DNA of 37,567 nucleotides from Ignavibacteria bacterium RIFOXYB12_FULL_35_14 (GTDB taxonomy: Bacteria; Bacteroidota; Ignavibacteria; Ignavibacteriales; Ignavibacteriaceae), in the NCBI GenBank assembly GCA_001803045.1, contig MHAR01000020.1, positions 1 through 37,567 of the forward strand, given 5' to 3'. Shown one piece after another: positions 23,502-32,907 of the stretch. The notes under the pieces are model-generated. The model worked only from the letters and a program-made list of their open reading frames with translations, searched no databases and was not told the origin of the DNA. Both the position numbers and the translations under genes were made by a program. Positions within the stretch are counted from its first letter, which is position 1. Each line of letters opens with the position of its first letter.

Positions 23502-24347
23502 ATGCCGCAAATCTTATCGGCAAAATTCATAGCACCGAATATTAAACGATTCGATATTTTATCCCCTAAAATTGCTCAAAGACGAAAACCGGGGCAGTTT
23601 GTAATCATAAGGATCGATGAAAGTGGGGAGCGCATTCCATTGACAATTGCAGATTCCAATAATGAAAATGGAACGATTACTATTATCGTGCAGGCTGTTG
23701 GGAGAACAACAATGGAACTGAACATGCTGGAAGCAGGTGATACTATTTTAGATGTCGTTGGTCCGCTCGGTAAACCTTCTGAAATAGAAAAATTTGGAAA
23801 TGCAGTAAGCATTGGAGGCGGTGTGGGAACTGCAATTGCATATCCTACTGCGGTAGCGCTCAAACAAGCTGGCAATCATACGATTTCTATAATCGGTGGA
23901 AGATCAAAAGAATTTGTGATTCTTGAAGATGAAATGAGAAATGTATGTGACGAAGTTTATGTAACCACTGATGATGGAAGCTATGGTAAAAAAGGATTTG
24001 TTACTGATCAATTAAAAGAATTAATTCTCCACAAGAAAATTGATTTTGTGTTAGCCATTGGGCCGATTCCAATGATGAAAGCCGTTGCTGAAGTTACCCG
24101 CGATAAAAATATTAAGACTGTTGTCAGTCTTAACCCAATTATGGTTGATGGAACAGGAATGTGCGGAGGATGCCGAGCAACTGTAGATAATAAAACCGTA
24201 TTCGTTTGTGTTGATGGACCCGAGTTCGATGCGCACAAAGTTGACTTTGAAACATTGGATAGAAGAAATCGCACTTATCTTATGGATGAGAAAATTTCTT
24301 TAGAAAAATTCCAATGTGAAAGTGAAAAACATTTTCAGCGGAAATGA
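23502..24347 (+). CDS. NfnA/SudB-type FAD- and 2Fe-2S-containing reductase subunit
   Basis: This 281-residue protein of the ferredoxin-NADP reductase superfamily matches the small subunit of NADH-dependent ferredoxin:NADP oxidoreductase, or of sulfide dehydrogenase. The FAD-binding barrel comprises about 1-100 (RKPGQFVIIRIDESGERIPL with the RIPLT flavin motif). The nucleotide domain begins SIGGGVGTAIAYP (about 103-115). The C-terminal 2Fe-2S site is MCGGCRATVDNKTVFVCVDGPEFDAH-like, with cysteines in GMCGGC and VFVCVDGP. With the next gene it would form a flavin-bifurcating cytoplasmic complex linking NADH, NADPH and ferredoxin. The partner gene starts 194 bp later, an unusually wide gap that is filled by hairpin repeats. 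Confidence 0.85.
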   Translation: MPQILSAKFIAPNIKRFDILSPKIAQRRKPGQFVIIRIDESGERIPLTIADSNNENGTITIIVQAVGRTTMELNMLEAGDTILDVVGPLGKPSEIEKFGNAVSIGGGVGTAIAYPTAVALKQAGNHTISIIGGRSKEFVILEDEMRNVCDEVYVTTDDGSYGKKGFVTDQLKELILHKKIDFVLAIGPIPMMKAVAEVTRDKNIKTVVSLNPIMVDGTGMCGGCRATVDNKTVFVCVDGPEFDAHKVDFETLDRRNRTYLMDEKISLEKFQCESEKHFQRK

Positions 24348-24393
24348 TTAATGAGCCCAGTAATCACACAGATTTTAAAGCTGAAAGAATATT

Positions 24394-24487
24394 GGACTAA
24401 AGTCCCTACAAGTTGTCGTATTTTTCTAACCCCAGCCTTAAGGTTGGGGTTAAACGACTGTCTACTCCAAAATGGGCTTTAGCCCAT
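24394..24487. repeat. Three successive palindromes between nfnA and nfnB
   Basis: GGACTAAAGTCC (24394-24405), an inverted repeat running from AACCCCAGCC to GGTTGGGGTT (24428-24451, one mismatch), and ATGGGCTTTAGCCCAT (24472-24487) follow one another. The outer two share the CTTTAG/CTAAAG theme. Together they look like a composite intergenic repeat that has separated two genes of one complex. The central GC-rich stem could also attenuate transcription into nfnB. Confidence 0.6.
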
Positions 24488-24541
24488 CAATAATAGAGTT
24501 TAGTTAGAATTTATATCAAATAATATTAATCACAAAACAAT

Positions 24542-25969
24542 ATGCTAACTAATAAAGAACGAATGAAAATTGCCCGGCAGGGAATGCCCCAACAAGAGGG
24601 AAGTACAAGAGTAAATAATTTCAGTGAAGTGAATCTTGGCTTTAGCGAAGAGCTTGCAAAGATGGAAGCATTAAGATGTTTGCAGTGTCCGAAACCAATT
24701 TGCATTGAAGGTTGTCCTGTAGGAATTAAAATTGGTGATTTCATTTCTTTAGTAGCTGAAGGAGATTTTCTTGGAGCGGCAGCAAAAGTAAAAGAAGATA
24801 ATTTGCTACCTGCCATTTGCGGCAGAGTTTGTCCGCAGGAAGAACAATGTGAAGTAAAGTGTGTAGTTGGTAAAAAAAGCGAACCTGTTGCAATTGGAAG
24901 ATTAGAGAGATTCGTTGCCGATTATGAGAGAGAACATGTTGGAATAAGAACTCCTGAAATAAAAACCAAAACGAACAAAAGAGTTGCCATTGTAGGAAGC
25001 GGACCTGCAGGTTTAAGCTGCGCCGGAGATTTGATTCAGCAAGGACATGATGTTACTGTTTTTGAAGCACTTCACGAACTTGGCGGAGTTTTAATTTATG
25101 GAATACCCGAATTTCGTCTGCCGAAAGAAATAGTTAAAGCTGAGATTGAATCGTTAAAAAAACTTGGTGTAGATTTTCAAAAAAATGTTGTAATTGGATT
25201 TATTGATACAGTTGACGAATTGCTCAAGAATGGATATGATGCTGTTTTTATTGCAGTCGGAGCAGGGCTGCCTTATTTCTTAAATATTCCTGGTGAAAAT
25301 TTAAATGGGGTCTATTCTTCAAATGAGTTCCTAACACGCGTTAATCTGATGAAAGCTTATCAATTTCCGGATTATGATACTCCGGTTTTCCATTGCAAAA
25401 ATAGTAAGGTTGCTGTCTTTGGCGGCGGCAATACTGCAATGGATGCAGTGAGAATTTCAAAAAGACTCGGTGCAGAGCATTCATATATTATCTACCGCCG
25501 ATCCGATGTAGAAATGCCTGCGAGAAAAGAAGAAATCCACCATGCAAAAGAAGAAGGAATAGAATTTATTTACTTAGCTAATCCGCTTGAGTTCTTAGGG
25601 ACAAAAGATGGTTGGCTGAAAGCAGTAAAACTTCAAAAAATGGAATTGGGTGAACCTGATAGTTCAGGAAGAAGAAGACCGGTTCCAATTTCAGGTTCGG
25701 AATACCAACTTGAGCTTGACATGGCAGTTATCGCAATTGGTAATGGATCGAATCCGATAATTCAAAAAACTACACCTGAACTTCAATTTAATAAGTGGGG
25801 CAACATTGTTGTCGATAATGCTACCATGAAAACTTCCAAAGAAGGGGTATTTGCCGGCGGAGATATTGTTACGGGCGGGGCTACAGTTATTCTTGCAATG
25901 GGTGCGGGACGTAAAGCAGCAGCGGCTATAAATCAATTTCTGAAGAATAAAAATTTAGAATTGCATTAG
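24542..25969 (+). CDS. NfnB/GltA-type NADPH-dependent oxidoreductase (glutamate synthase small-chain-like)
   Basis: This 475-residue flavoprotein has an N-terminal iron-sulfur domain with cysteines in LRCLQCPKPICIEGCPVGI (about 42-60) and CGRVCPQEEQCEVKCV (about 97-112). The FAD site VAIVGSGPAGLSCAGDL is near 150-165, and the NAD(P) site VAVFGGGNTAMDA near 290-302. The C-terminal GGDIVTGGATVI motif binds flavin. Homotetrameric GltA proteins and NfnB share this architecture. The neighbouring NfnA-type gene and the absence of a glutamate synthase large subunit in the window favour the Nfn reading (ferredoxin-NADPH-NADH electron bifurcation). The start ATG 24542 has no strong ribosome site. Confidence 0.85.
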   Translation: MLTNKERMKIARQGMPQQEGSTRVNNFSEVNLGFSEELAKMEALRCLQCPKPICIEGCPVGIKIGDFISLVAEGDFLGAAAKVKEDNLLPAICGRVCPQEEQCEVKCVVGKKSEPVAIGRLERFVADYEREHVGIRTPEIKTKTNKRVAIVGSGPAGLSCAGDLIQQGHDVTVFEALHELGGVLIYGIPEFRLPKEIVKAEIESLKKLGVDFQKNVVIGFIDTVDELLKNGYDAVFIAVGAGLPYFLNIPGENLNGVYSSNEFLTRVNLMKAYQFPDYDTPVFHCKNSKVAVFGGGNTAMDAVRISKRLGAEHSYIIYRRSDVEMPARKEEIHHAKEEGIEFIYLANPLEFLGTKDGWLKAVKLQKMELGEPDSSGRRRPVPISGSEYQLELDMAVIAIGNGSNPIIQKTTPELQFNKWGNIVVDNATMKTSKEGVFAGGDIVTGGATVILAMGAGRKAAAAINQFLKNKNLELH

Positions 25970-26033
25970 AATATTATTTTATGATATTTTGCGCACTTAA
26001 TTTTTCTGATCTTTTCACTTGAGGGTACATACA

Positions 26034-27395
26034 ATGATGAATTCATTCGGCAGAAAATTGAATCATATTTTCTGCATCACATTTTTAATACTAAATCCTA
26101 ATTTATTCTCTCAAGAATCTAAAGACACTCTAAACCTAACTCTTAATCAAGCAATAATGATAGCACTTGAGAAAAACTGGGATATTCAAATTGCTAATGA
26201 AGATGTTAAGAAAGCTGAAGAGCAAATAAACGAAGCGTATGCAAATGCTTTTCCAAGATTGGAATTCAGCGGAAGATACACTCGAAATATTAAATCTCCC
26301 GTTTTATTTATTCCGGGTAACACTCCATTTAATGAATCAGATCAAACACTAATGATTGAACTCGGTTCAAAAAACAGCTATGATCTGGGCTTTTCAGTAA
26401 GCCAGGTGATCTATAATCAAAAGGTAAACACTGCTATTCAAATTGCGAATGAATATTCCAATTATTCAAGGTATGGAGAAAAATCCACAAAGCAGCAGAT
26501 CATAAATTCTGTAAAGAAATCTTTTTATAATGTTTTACTGATGCAGGAACTTCTAGTAGTAAGTAATCAGAATTATGGAGTTGCAAAAGCTACTCTTCAA
26601 AATGTTTCAGCTTTATACAGGCAAGGTGTTGTGTCGGAATATGATTTGCTCAGGTCTGAAGTCCAAGTAGCAAATGTTCAACCAATGGTAATTCAAACGG
26701 AGAATAATTTAGAGTTGATGAAGAACTATTTGAAAAATTTGCTCGCTTTAGACCTTGAACAGCAAATTAAATTAATTGGAAAATTTACTTTTGAGGAAGT
26801 TCCATCAAATTTAATTGATCAGTACAGTACTGAGGCGATCGATAATAATCCGTTAATCAATCAATTAAAAGTCCAATCATCCTTGCTTGAAAAGAATATT
26901 ACGATTCAAAGATCAGATTACTTTCCAACTTTAGCTTTTTTTGGACAGTATCAATTTCAATCTCAGGACAATACTTTCAAGTTCAAGGAGTATAACTGGG
27001 CAAAAACATTTTTTGTTGGTTTGCAGCTATCATATACTTTATTTGATGGTTTCAGCCGCGGTGCAAGAATTGAACAAGCTGTAATCGATAAGCAAAAAGT
27101 TGATTTTTCACTTATGAAGTATGAGGAAACTCTCAAGATTCAAATACTCCAGGCAAAAATGAAAATGGAAGAAGCAAAAAAAAGAATTACAGCGCAAGAA
27201 AAAAGTTTGCAGCAAGCTGAGAAAGCCCTGAAGATTGCACAAAGCAGATATAAAAACGGAGTTGGTACTCAGCTTGAATTGATTGATACTCAAGCTGCGC
27301 TTACATTTGCAAAAACTAATTATGCTCAAGCTATTTACGATTACCTTATTGCAAAATCCGATTGGGAATATGCAGTCAGCTTAGAATCGTTTTGA
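26034..27395 (+). CDS. TolC-like outer-membrane efflux protein
   Basis: This outer-membrane factor has about 453 residues, exports substrates as the channel of a tripartite pump, and opens the efflux operon. ATG 26034 (followed by a second ATG) stands behind GAGGG; an in-frame TTG at 26019 is less likely. The signal peptide (LNHIFCITFLILNPNLFSQ) is cleaved near FSQES. Two outer-membrane-efflux repeats follow, each with long coiled helices: about 35-225 (LNQAIMIALEKNWDIQIA) and 260-450 (ALKIAQSRYKNGVGTQLELI). The adaptor gene starts 43 bp downstream. Confidence 0.9.
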   Translation: MMNSFGRKLNHIFCITFLILNPNLFSQESKDTLNLTLNQAIMIALEKNWDIQIANEDVKKAEEQINEAYANAFPRLEFSGRYTRNIKSPVLFIPGNTPFNESDQTLMIELGSKNSYDLGFSVSQVIYNQKVNTAIQIANEYSNYSRYGEKSTKQQIINSVKKSFYNVLLMQELLVVSNQNYGVAKATLQNVSALYRQGVVSEYDLLRSEVQVANVQPMVIQTENNLELMKNYLKNLLALDLEQQIKLIGKFTFEEVPSNLIDQYSTEAIDNNPLINQLKVQSSLLEKNITIQRSDYFPTLAFFGQYQFQSQDNTFKFKEYNWAKTFFVGLQLSYTLFDGFSRGARIEQAVIDKQKVDFSLMKYEETLKIQILQAKMKMEEAKKRITAQEKSLQQAEKALKIAQSRYKNGVGTQLELIDTQAALTFAKTNYAQAIYDYLIAKSDWEYAVSLESF

Positions 27396-27438
27396 TAATA
27401 ACAATTTAATAATCTCACAAAGGAGAATTATTCAACAA

Positions 27439-28491
27439 ATGAATATCATAACAAAAGCAATTTCAAATTTATTAGCTATTTCTTTGATAATGGTTTTAAT
27501 GTATGGATGTCAAAACAAATCGGAAGAAACGATAACTGTTAAAAACAGTGTAGAACTTGATACGGTTGCAGTTAATGCTGTTAAAGTCGAGTACAGAGAC
27601 ATAAAATCATCAAAAACATATACCGGTTCATTGGAAGGTGAAGAACAGGCTTATGTTGTGGCTAAAATATCCGAGAGAATAGTTGGTATCAAAGTTCGTG
27701 TTGGAGATACTGTTGAAAAAGGAAAATTGGTTGTTGAATTAGATAAAGTTGGAGCTGCATCTCAATATTATCAAGCAGAAGCAGGTTATTTAAATTCTAA
27801 GAAAGATTTAGAAAGAATGCAGGCGTTATACAGCGAAGGAGCTATCTCACAGCAAATGTTTGATGGCGCTCAAACAGCTTTCAATATTGCAAAAGCGAAT
27901 TATGAAGCCGCTAAAAGTCTTGTTGAACTAACCGCACCGATTTCGGGAGTAGTAGCAGAAATTAACAGTGAAGCCGGAGATCTAGCAATGCCGGGTATAC
28001 GAATAATCACTATTGCAAAAATCAATCGGTTAAAAGCAATCTTCAATGTTGGCGAACAGGATATTATGAGCCTGATGGTTAATCAACCGATTGAAATATT
28101 TTCAGAATTGAAACCGGAATTAGTGATGAGGGGAACAGTAATTCAAATCTCTAAATCGGCGGATGTTGCGTCAAGAACATTTGAAATAAAGGGATTGATC
28201 CCAAACAGCAATGACAAATGGTTTAAACCGGGAATGTTTTGTCGAGTAAGGATCATTTTGAAAAATCAAAAAGGTTCTTTAGCCGTTCCATCGCTAGCTA
28301 TAATCACAAATGACAACGACAGAGGTGTATTTATTATCAACGATGGTAAGGCTTATTTTAGAAAAGTGACTGAAGGCATAACAGAAGATACGCATACTGA
28401 AATACTAAATGGTTTAAAAGAAAATGAGAATGTGGTTACACTTGGTATGAATAATCTAAAAGATGGAATCCCTGTTAACGTTGTGAAATAA
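27439..28491 (+). CDS. RND efflux periplasmic adaptor (membrane fusion) lipoprotein
   Basis: This 350-residue adaptor bridges the inner-membrane RND pump and the outer-membrane channel. The leader ends in LMVLMYGC-like sequence, with C24 the likely lipid-modified residue. The biotinyl-lipoyl halves flank a short coiled hairpin (VVAKISERIVGIKVRVGDTV near 75-95; LTAPISGVVAEINSEAGD near 165-182). Barrel and membrane-proximal domains follow (WFKPGMFCRVRI near 260). AAAGGAG lies at 27420-27426 before ATG 27439. It sits between the channel and pump genes. Confidence 0.9.
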   Translation: MNIITKAISNLLAISLIMVLMYGCQNKSEETITVKNSVELDTVAVNAVKVEYRDIKSSKTYTGSLEGEEQAYVVAKISERIVGIKVRVGDTVEKGKLVVELDKVGAASQYYQAEAGYLNSKKDLERMQALYSEGAISQQMFDGAQTAFNIAKANYEAAKSLVELTAPISGVVAEINSEAGDLAMPGIRIITIAKINRLKAIFNVGEQDIMSLMVNQPIEIFSELKPELVMRGTVIQISKSADVASRTFEIKGLIPNSNDKWFKPGMFCRVRIILKNQKGSLAVPSLAIITNDNDRGVFIINDGKAYFRKVTEGITEDTHTEILNGLKENENVVTLGMNNLKDGIPVNVVK

Positions 28492-28540
28492 AGAACAAAA
28501 TTTTTCATTAAGTAATATACGAAACTCTTTAGGTAGATAA

Positions 28541-31500
28541 ATGAAATTAGCAGATGTATCGATTAGACGGCCCGTTTTTGCGACAATGATGATAATGGCA
28601 TTGGTTGTTTTAGGATTATTTTCTCTTGTTAAGCTTAACGTTGATCTATATCCTGATGTTGATATACCATTTGTTATCATTACAACAATTCTTCCGGGTG
28701 CTGGTCCCGAGCAAATCGAAACTGACGTAACAAAAAAAATTGAAGATGCAGTTAACCCTGTCGCTGGAGTTGATGAACTGCAATCATATTCGCAGGAAGG
28801 TGTATCAATAGTAGTTATCGCTTTCAAGCTTGAAGTCGATGGAAAAGTTGCAGCTCAAGATGTTCGTGAAAAAATTTCAGCTATAAGAGGTGAGCTTCCG
28901 CTTGAAATTGAAGATCCTATTATTCAAAGATATGATCCGGCAAGTTTTCCTATAATGTCACTAACTGTTTCAGGAAGTTTATCTGAAAAAGAAATAACTG
29001 AGCTTACAAAGACAAGCATTAAAAAAAGACTGGAAAACATTCCCGGTGTGGGTGCAGTGAATTTAGTAGGAGGTGCTGAGCGGGAAATTCAAATCGAAGT
29101 TGATGCTTCGAGATTAAGAGCATTTAATCTGTCCATTCAAGATGTGATTCAAAATGTTGGTGCCCAGAATGTGGAAATCCCCGGTGGAAATCTTACCGAA
29201 GGTTCGCGGCAAGTGCTTCTTCGTACCATGGGTAAATATAAAAATGTAGATGATTTTAATAAGGTAATTGTAGCAACCCCAAAAGGTAAACCCGTTTATT
29301 TATCCGATATTGCAAAAGTTGTAGACGGAGTTAAAGAACAAAAAAGTTTAACAAGAGTAAATGGAAATATTGCTGTTGGTCTTGATATTATTAAGCAATC
29401 AGGAAGCAACACAGTACGAGTTGCAACTGAAGTAAACAAGCAGATTGAAAAGTTAAAAAGCGAAATTCCTTCAAACATAAATATTTTTCTTGCCCAGGAT
29501 AACAGTGTATTTATAAAAGATTCGATCAATGATGTTTTGTTCGATATTCTTTATGGCGGTTTATTAGCCATTCTCGTCATTTATTTATTCCTTGCAAACT
29601 TCCGTGCTACAGTAATAAGTGCTCTCGCTCTTCCTTCTTCAATTATCGCAAGCTTCATAATTATGTACGCTCTAAATTTTACTCTTAACATGATGTCGTT
29701 GCTTGCACTTTCCCTTGCTGTTGGATTATTAATTGATGATGCAATAGTAGTGATTGAAAATATCTACCGGCACATGAGTCAGGGTGAAACTCCAATGGAA
29801 GCTGCAAAATCTGCCAGCCAGGAAATCGGATTGGCTGTAATGGCAACGACTTTTACAGTTGTAGCAGTATTTGTTCCGGTTGCATTTATGCCCGGAATAG
29901 TCGGAAGGTTTTTCTATCAATTTGGTATAACAATCTCAGTTGCAGTGTTAGTCTCTTTGTTTGTAGCATTCACGTTAACTCCAATGCTTTCATCACGATG
30001 GCTTAATAGGGAAGATGAGGCATTATCTAAAGAGGGAAATATTCTTCAGAAGATTCTTTATTATTTCAATCACTTCTTCGACATTCTAAATCAAAAATAT
30101 AGGACAGCACTTTCATGGTCTCTCAATCATAGAAAGACGATTGTCTTTGGAGCCATTTTCATATTTGTAATCAGCTTTTTCCTTATGGGAATGTTAGGAT
30201 CACAATTTTTCCCGGAGACAGACAGAAATGAATTTATGATTGAAGTGAAAGCCGCACCAGGCAGTTCACTTGAACAGACAAGTAATTTATGCACTCAAGT
30301 AGAAAATATTTTACGGGAGAGAAGAGAAATACAAACAGTGCTTACAACTATTGGATCTGGAAATAATCCGGTTACCACAGGAAATATCTTAGTAAAATTG
30401 ATCAATAAAAAAGAACGCAGTAAGAACGATAAGGAAATAATGGCTGAAATAAGAAGTCAGCTTAAATACGTGCCAGGCGGGGATTTCAGCTTTACTGTGC
30501 GCACAATGGGAGGAAATGATAAACCAATTTCGCTGAGTGTTAGAGGTGAAGACCTGAATAAATTATCTGAAATCGCTGAGAAAGTTGAAACGATAGTGAA
30601 ATCAACTAAGGGAGCAGTTGATGTTGAGAATAGCTTAGAGATATCTAAACCTGAAGTGCGGGTACAAATTGACAGAGAGAAAGCATCGGATTTAGGAGTT
30701 AATCCTTTTTTAATTGCTTCTTCAATTAGAGCCATGGTTGATGGTTATGTTGCTACGCAATTTCAAAAAGGCGATGAACAATATGACGTAAGAGTGCGGC
30801 TCCAGAAATCAGATCGTACAAAACTCGATGATATAAATTCTCTAACTTTTAAGAGTAGTAAAAAACGTCAAGACGGCAGAGAAATAATAATTCCTCTTGG
30901 AGATGTCGCATCAATTTTGGAGGGAACAGGACCTTCACAAATCAATAGATATGCTAAACAGAAAGAAATTAGAGTCGGCGCAAATTTATCGGCAAGACTT
31001 CTTGGTGAAGCGTTATCAGATATCAGAAAAAGAATTGCAGATATCAGCTTAGAACCGGGTTATTCAATTGAGGTCGTGGGCGAAGGACAACAACAAGAAG
31101 AATCATTCGCCAATATGTTGCTTTCGCTAATTCTTGCAATAGTATTTGTTTATATAGTTTTAGCGGCGCAATTTGATAGTTTTGTTTATCCATTTTCAAT
31201 CATGCTTGCCCTGCCAATGTCAATAATTGGAGCGGTGATTTTCTTGTTAATTTTTGGTAGCTCCATTTCTGTTATTTCCTTGATAGGAATAATTATGTTA
31301 ATGGGTTTGGTAACTAAGAACGGAATCTTATTAGTTGATTATACCAATGTATTGCGTGAGAAAGGTTTTTCTAGATTTGATGCTTTAATAAAGGCAGGCC
31401 CAACAAGATTACGTCCAATATTGATGACCACATTTGCCATGATTTTCGGAATGATGCCGGTTGCTTTAGCTCTGGGTGAAGGTTCTGAATTCAGATCACC

Positions 31501-31699
31501 AATGGGGCAAGCGGTGATTGGAGGATTGATTACTTCTACTTTGCTGACATTGTTCATAGTTCCAGTGGTTTATACTATTCTTGATGATCTTTCTATCAAT
31601 AAATTATTTGATCTCGTTAGTAAATTAAATTCATTAAGGAAAAAAAAGAAATCGTCACAAGTTACCGAAGAGATACGAAAGCCGCTTCTTGATAAATAA
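28541..31699 (+). CDS. RND multidrug efflux pump, HAE1/AcrB type
   Basis: This is a 1,052-residue inner-membrane proton-driven pump. The start MKLADVSIRRPVFATMMIMALVV is typical of the hydrophobe/amphiphile exporter family. Twelve membrane helices in two homologous halves are separated by two large periplasmic loops. The paired aspartates of the proton relay in TM4 are D399-D400 (LLIDDAIVVIENIYRH). The second half shows MLMGLVTKNGILLVDYTN, and the family signature PMSIIGAVIFLLIFG is near 890. The heavy-metal (CzcA) motif DFG is absent, so drugs, bile-like compounds or lipids are likelier cargo than metals. It follows the adaptor by 49 bp and is followed after 15 bp by a PG0541-like gene. Confidence 0.93.
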   Translation: MKLADVSIRRPVFATMMIMALVVLGLFSLVKLNVDLYPDVDIPFVIITTILPGAGPEQIETDVTKKIEDAVNPVAGVDELQSYSQEGVSIVVIAFKLEVDGKVAAQDVREKISAIRGELPLEIEDPIIQRYDPASFPIMSLTVSGSLSEKEITELTKTSIKKRLENIPGVGAVNLVGGAEREIQIEVDASRLRAFNLSIQDVIQNVGAQNVEIPGGNLTEGSRQVLLRTMGKYKNVDDFNKVIVATPKGKPVYLSDIAKVVDGVKEQKSLTRVNGNIAVGLDIIKQSGSNTVRVATEVNKQIEKLKSEIPSNINIFLAQDNSVFIKDSINDVLFDILYGGLLAILVIYLFLANFRATVISALALPSSIIASFIIMYALNFTLNMMSLLALSLAVGLLIDDAIVVIENIYRHMSQGETPMEAAKSASQEIGLAVMATTFTVVAVFVPVAFMPGIVGRFFYQFGITISVAVLVSLFVAFTLTPMLSSRWLNREDEALSKEGNILQKILYYFNHFFDILNQKYRTALSWSLNHRKTIVFGAIFIFVISFFLMGMLGSQFFPETDRNEFMIEVKAAPGSSLEQTSNLCTQVENILRERREIQTVLTTIGSGNNPVTTGNILVKLINKKERSKNDKEIMAEIRSQLKYVPGGDFSFTVRTMGGNDKPISLSVRGEDLNKLSEIAEKVETIVKSTKGAVDVENSLEISKPEVRVQIDREKASDLGVNPFLIASSIRAMVDGYVATQFQKGDEQYDVRVRLQKSDRTKLDDINSLTFKSSKKRQDGREIIIPLGDVASILEGTGPSQINRYAKQKEIRVGANLSARLLGEALSDIRKRIADISLEPGYSIEVVGEGQQQEESFANMLLSLILAIVFVYIVLAAQFDSFVYPFSIMLALPMSIIGAVIFLLIFGSSISVISLIGIIMLMGLVTKNGILLVDYTNVLREKGFSRFDALIKAGPTRLRPILMTTFAMIFGMMPVALALGEGSEFRSPMGQAVIGGLITSTLLTLFIVPVVYTILDDLSINKLFDLVSKLNSLRKKKKSSQVTEEIRKPLLDK

Positions 31700-31714
31700 T
31701 ACCTTGGAACAAAA

Positions 31715-32014
31715 ATGAAATTTGCATTTTTAGTGTATCATGATGTTCTTGACCAAAGAATTTCCAGTATTCTAAATGAATTTGGAATAGATTATTATAC
31801 TCACTGGGAGGAAGTAAAAGGTAAGGGTCATTCTACCGATGCGCATCTTGGCACAAGGCCATTTCCTGGTTATAACTGCGTCCGCATGATTGCTTTTGAA
31901 GATGAATCAAAATTACAGAAACTAATTGAGGCACTTGAACAGTTTAACAAGGAAGTGGAGCGAAAAGATGATCAGATTCGCCTTTTTCAGTTACCGCTAG
32001 AAAAGATCATTTAG
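31715..32014 (+). CDS. PG0541-like RND-transporter-associated small protein
   Basis: This 99-residue soluble protein fits the ferredoxin-like/P-II-like fold, with MKFAFLVYHDVLDQRISSIL at the start, the conserved G-K-G-x-S-T-D-A-H-L-G-T-R segment in the middle (about 37-49), and a closing helix/strand. Small proteins of this type are regularly found behind AcrB-like pumps in Bacteroidota and relatives. Their role is unknown; a sensor or regulator of the pump is a reasonable guess. The gene follows the pump by 15 bp and ends the operon. Confidence 0.8.
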   Translation: MKFAFLVYHDVLDQRISSILNEFGIDYYTHWEEVKGKGHSTDAHLGTRPFPGYNCVRMIAFEDESKLQKLIEALEQFNKEVERKDDQIRLFQLPLEKII

Positions 32015-32188
32015 ATTTTAATCAGTTCAGTAAGAAAATCTCTTATTTTAGAATTTCTTATTAGAGTGAGATACTTTTTCCTCTTCCAAAATTCCTTCCT
32101 TTCCTTCGTAAATATTACTTAATAATGGTTTAATTGTTAAGTTTTTTATTAAAAACGAACAAAAACAATTCAATCTAAGAAGAAACAA

Positions 32189-32203
32189 GTGGCACATTAC
32201 TTG
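32189..32203 (+). promoter_or_regulatory. Sigma-54-type promoter upstream of lipoprotein gene
   Basis: TGGCACATTACTTGT matches the -24/-12 consensus TGGCACGNNNNTTGC at all but the last -12 base and the optional G. The predicted transcript starts near 32215, 28 bases before ATG 32243. It overlaps a perfect inverted repeat AAACAAGT (32182-32189) and ACTTGTTT (32198-32205). Confidence 0.6.
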
Positions 32204-32242
32204 TTTTATTTAGGCAAAGATAATTAAGTAAAGAGCAGTAAT

Positions 32243-32635
32243 ATGAAAAAAAATCTTGCGATTTTGTTTATTTCTTTGTTTACATTTTGGGGTTGTTCTT
32301 CCGAATCAGAAACAAGTTTATCACTTAAAAATTTAGCTGCGGGTACAATATATTTAAATTTTAGAGGTGAGGTCGCCACGGTTCCGGCAGGCAGAACAGT
32401 AGTCCTCTCCGATTTGCCAAAGGGTACTTACGCATATGTAACAACTTACGCTGTCCCAGCAGGCACAACTACTAGTATTGCAATTGGTGAGTTGGAAGGA
32501 GAAATAATTGTAAAAGCCGGGTCAAAAATTCTTATTCTTTACTCGAGCACATTTTCGGAAGATACATATACTATATATGCATCTAAGACAAGTAATGATG
32601 ATTTAGATGATCCGGGCAATCCGTTATTCCCGTAA
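32243..32635 (+). CDS. Small predicted lipoprotein
   Basis: This 130-residue protein has a signal peptide MKKNLAILFISLFTFWGCSS in which C18 is the probable lipid-attachment cysteine. The mature part is beta-rich with Thr, Ser and Val runs (VPAGRTVVLSDLPKGTYAYV), resembling a small Ig- or DUF-type sandwich, and ends in an acidic tail (NDDLDDPGNPLFP). I do not recognise the family. It stands alone between the pump operon and the minus-strand genes. It has a sigma-54-like promoter and a clear terminator, so it is a single-gene unit. Confidence 0.7.
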   Translation: MKKNLAILFISLFTFWGCSSESETSLSLKNLAAGTIYLNFRGEVATVPAGRTVVLSDLPKGTYAYVTTYAVPAGTTTSIAIGELEGEIIVKAGSKILILYSSTFSEDTYTIYASKTSNDDLDDPGNPLFP

Positions 32636-32682
32636 TAATTTTTAAGTTTTTTCTTGCCTCCTTTCTGTTAATGATGATAAGT

Positions 32683-32714
32683 AAAACCTCCGGGCGAAAG
32701 TTCGGGGGTTTTTA
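32683..32714 (+). terminator. Rho-independent terminator after the lipoprotein gene
   Basis: AACCTCCGGG and a facing TTCGGGGGTT enclose a CGAAAG-type loop, and TTTTTATTTT follows. The stem is GC-rich with a T run, about 50 bases after the stop codon. Confidence 0.85.
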
Positions 32715-32907
32715 TTTTCAATGCATTTCATACTGGCAGAATTTATAATAAAAAGGGACTGAAAAGATTTCCATCCTGGCAAACCAAATAAAAATAAAAT
32801 TTTACTGTACAAGCATAATAATTCAAAAGCCGAAAGTTGTGCACACAATCATTAAAAGATTACCTGATACAAGATTTTCATGACTATTCCCATATTGATT
32901 TCGAGCG

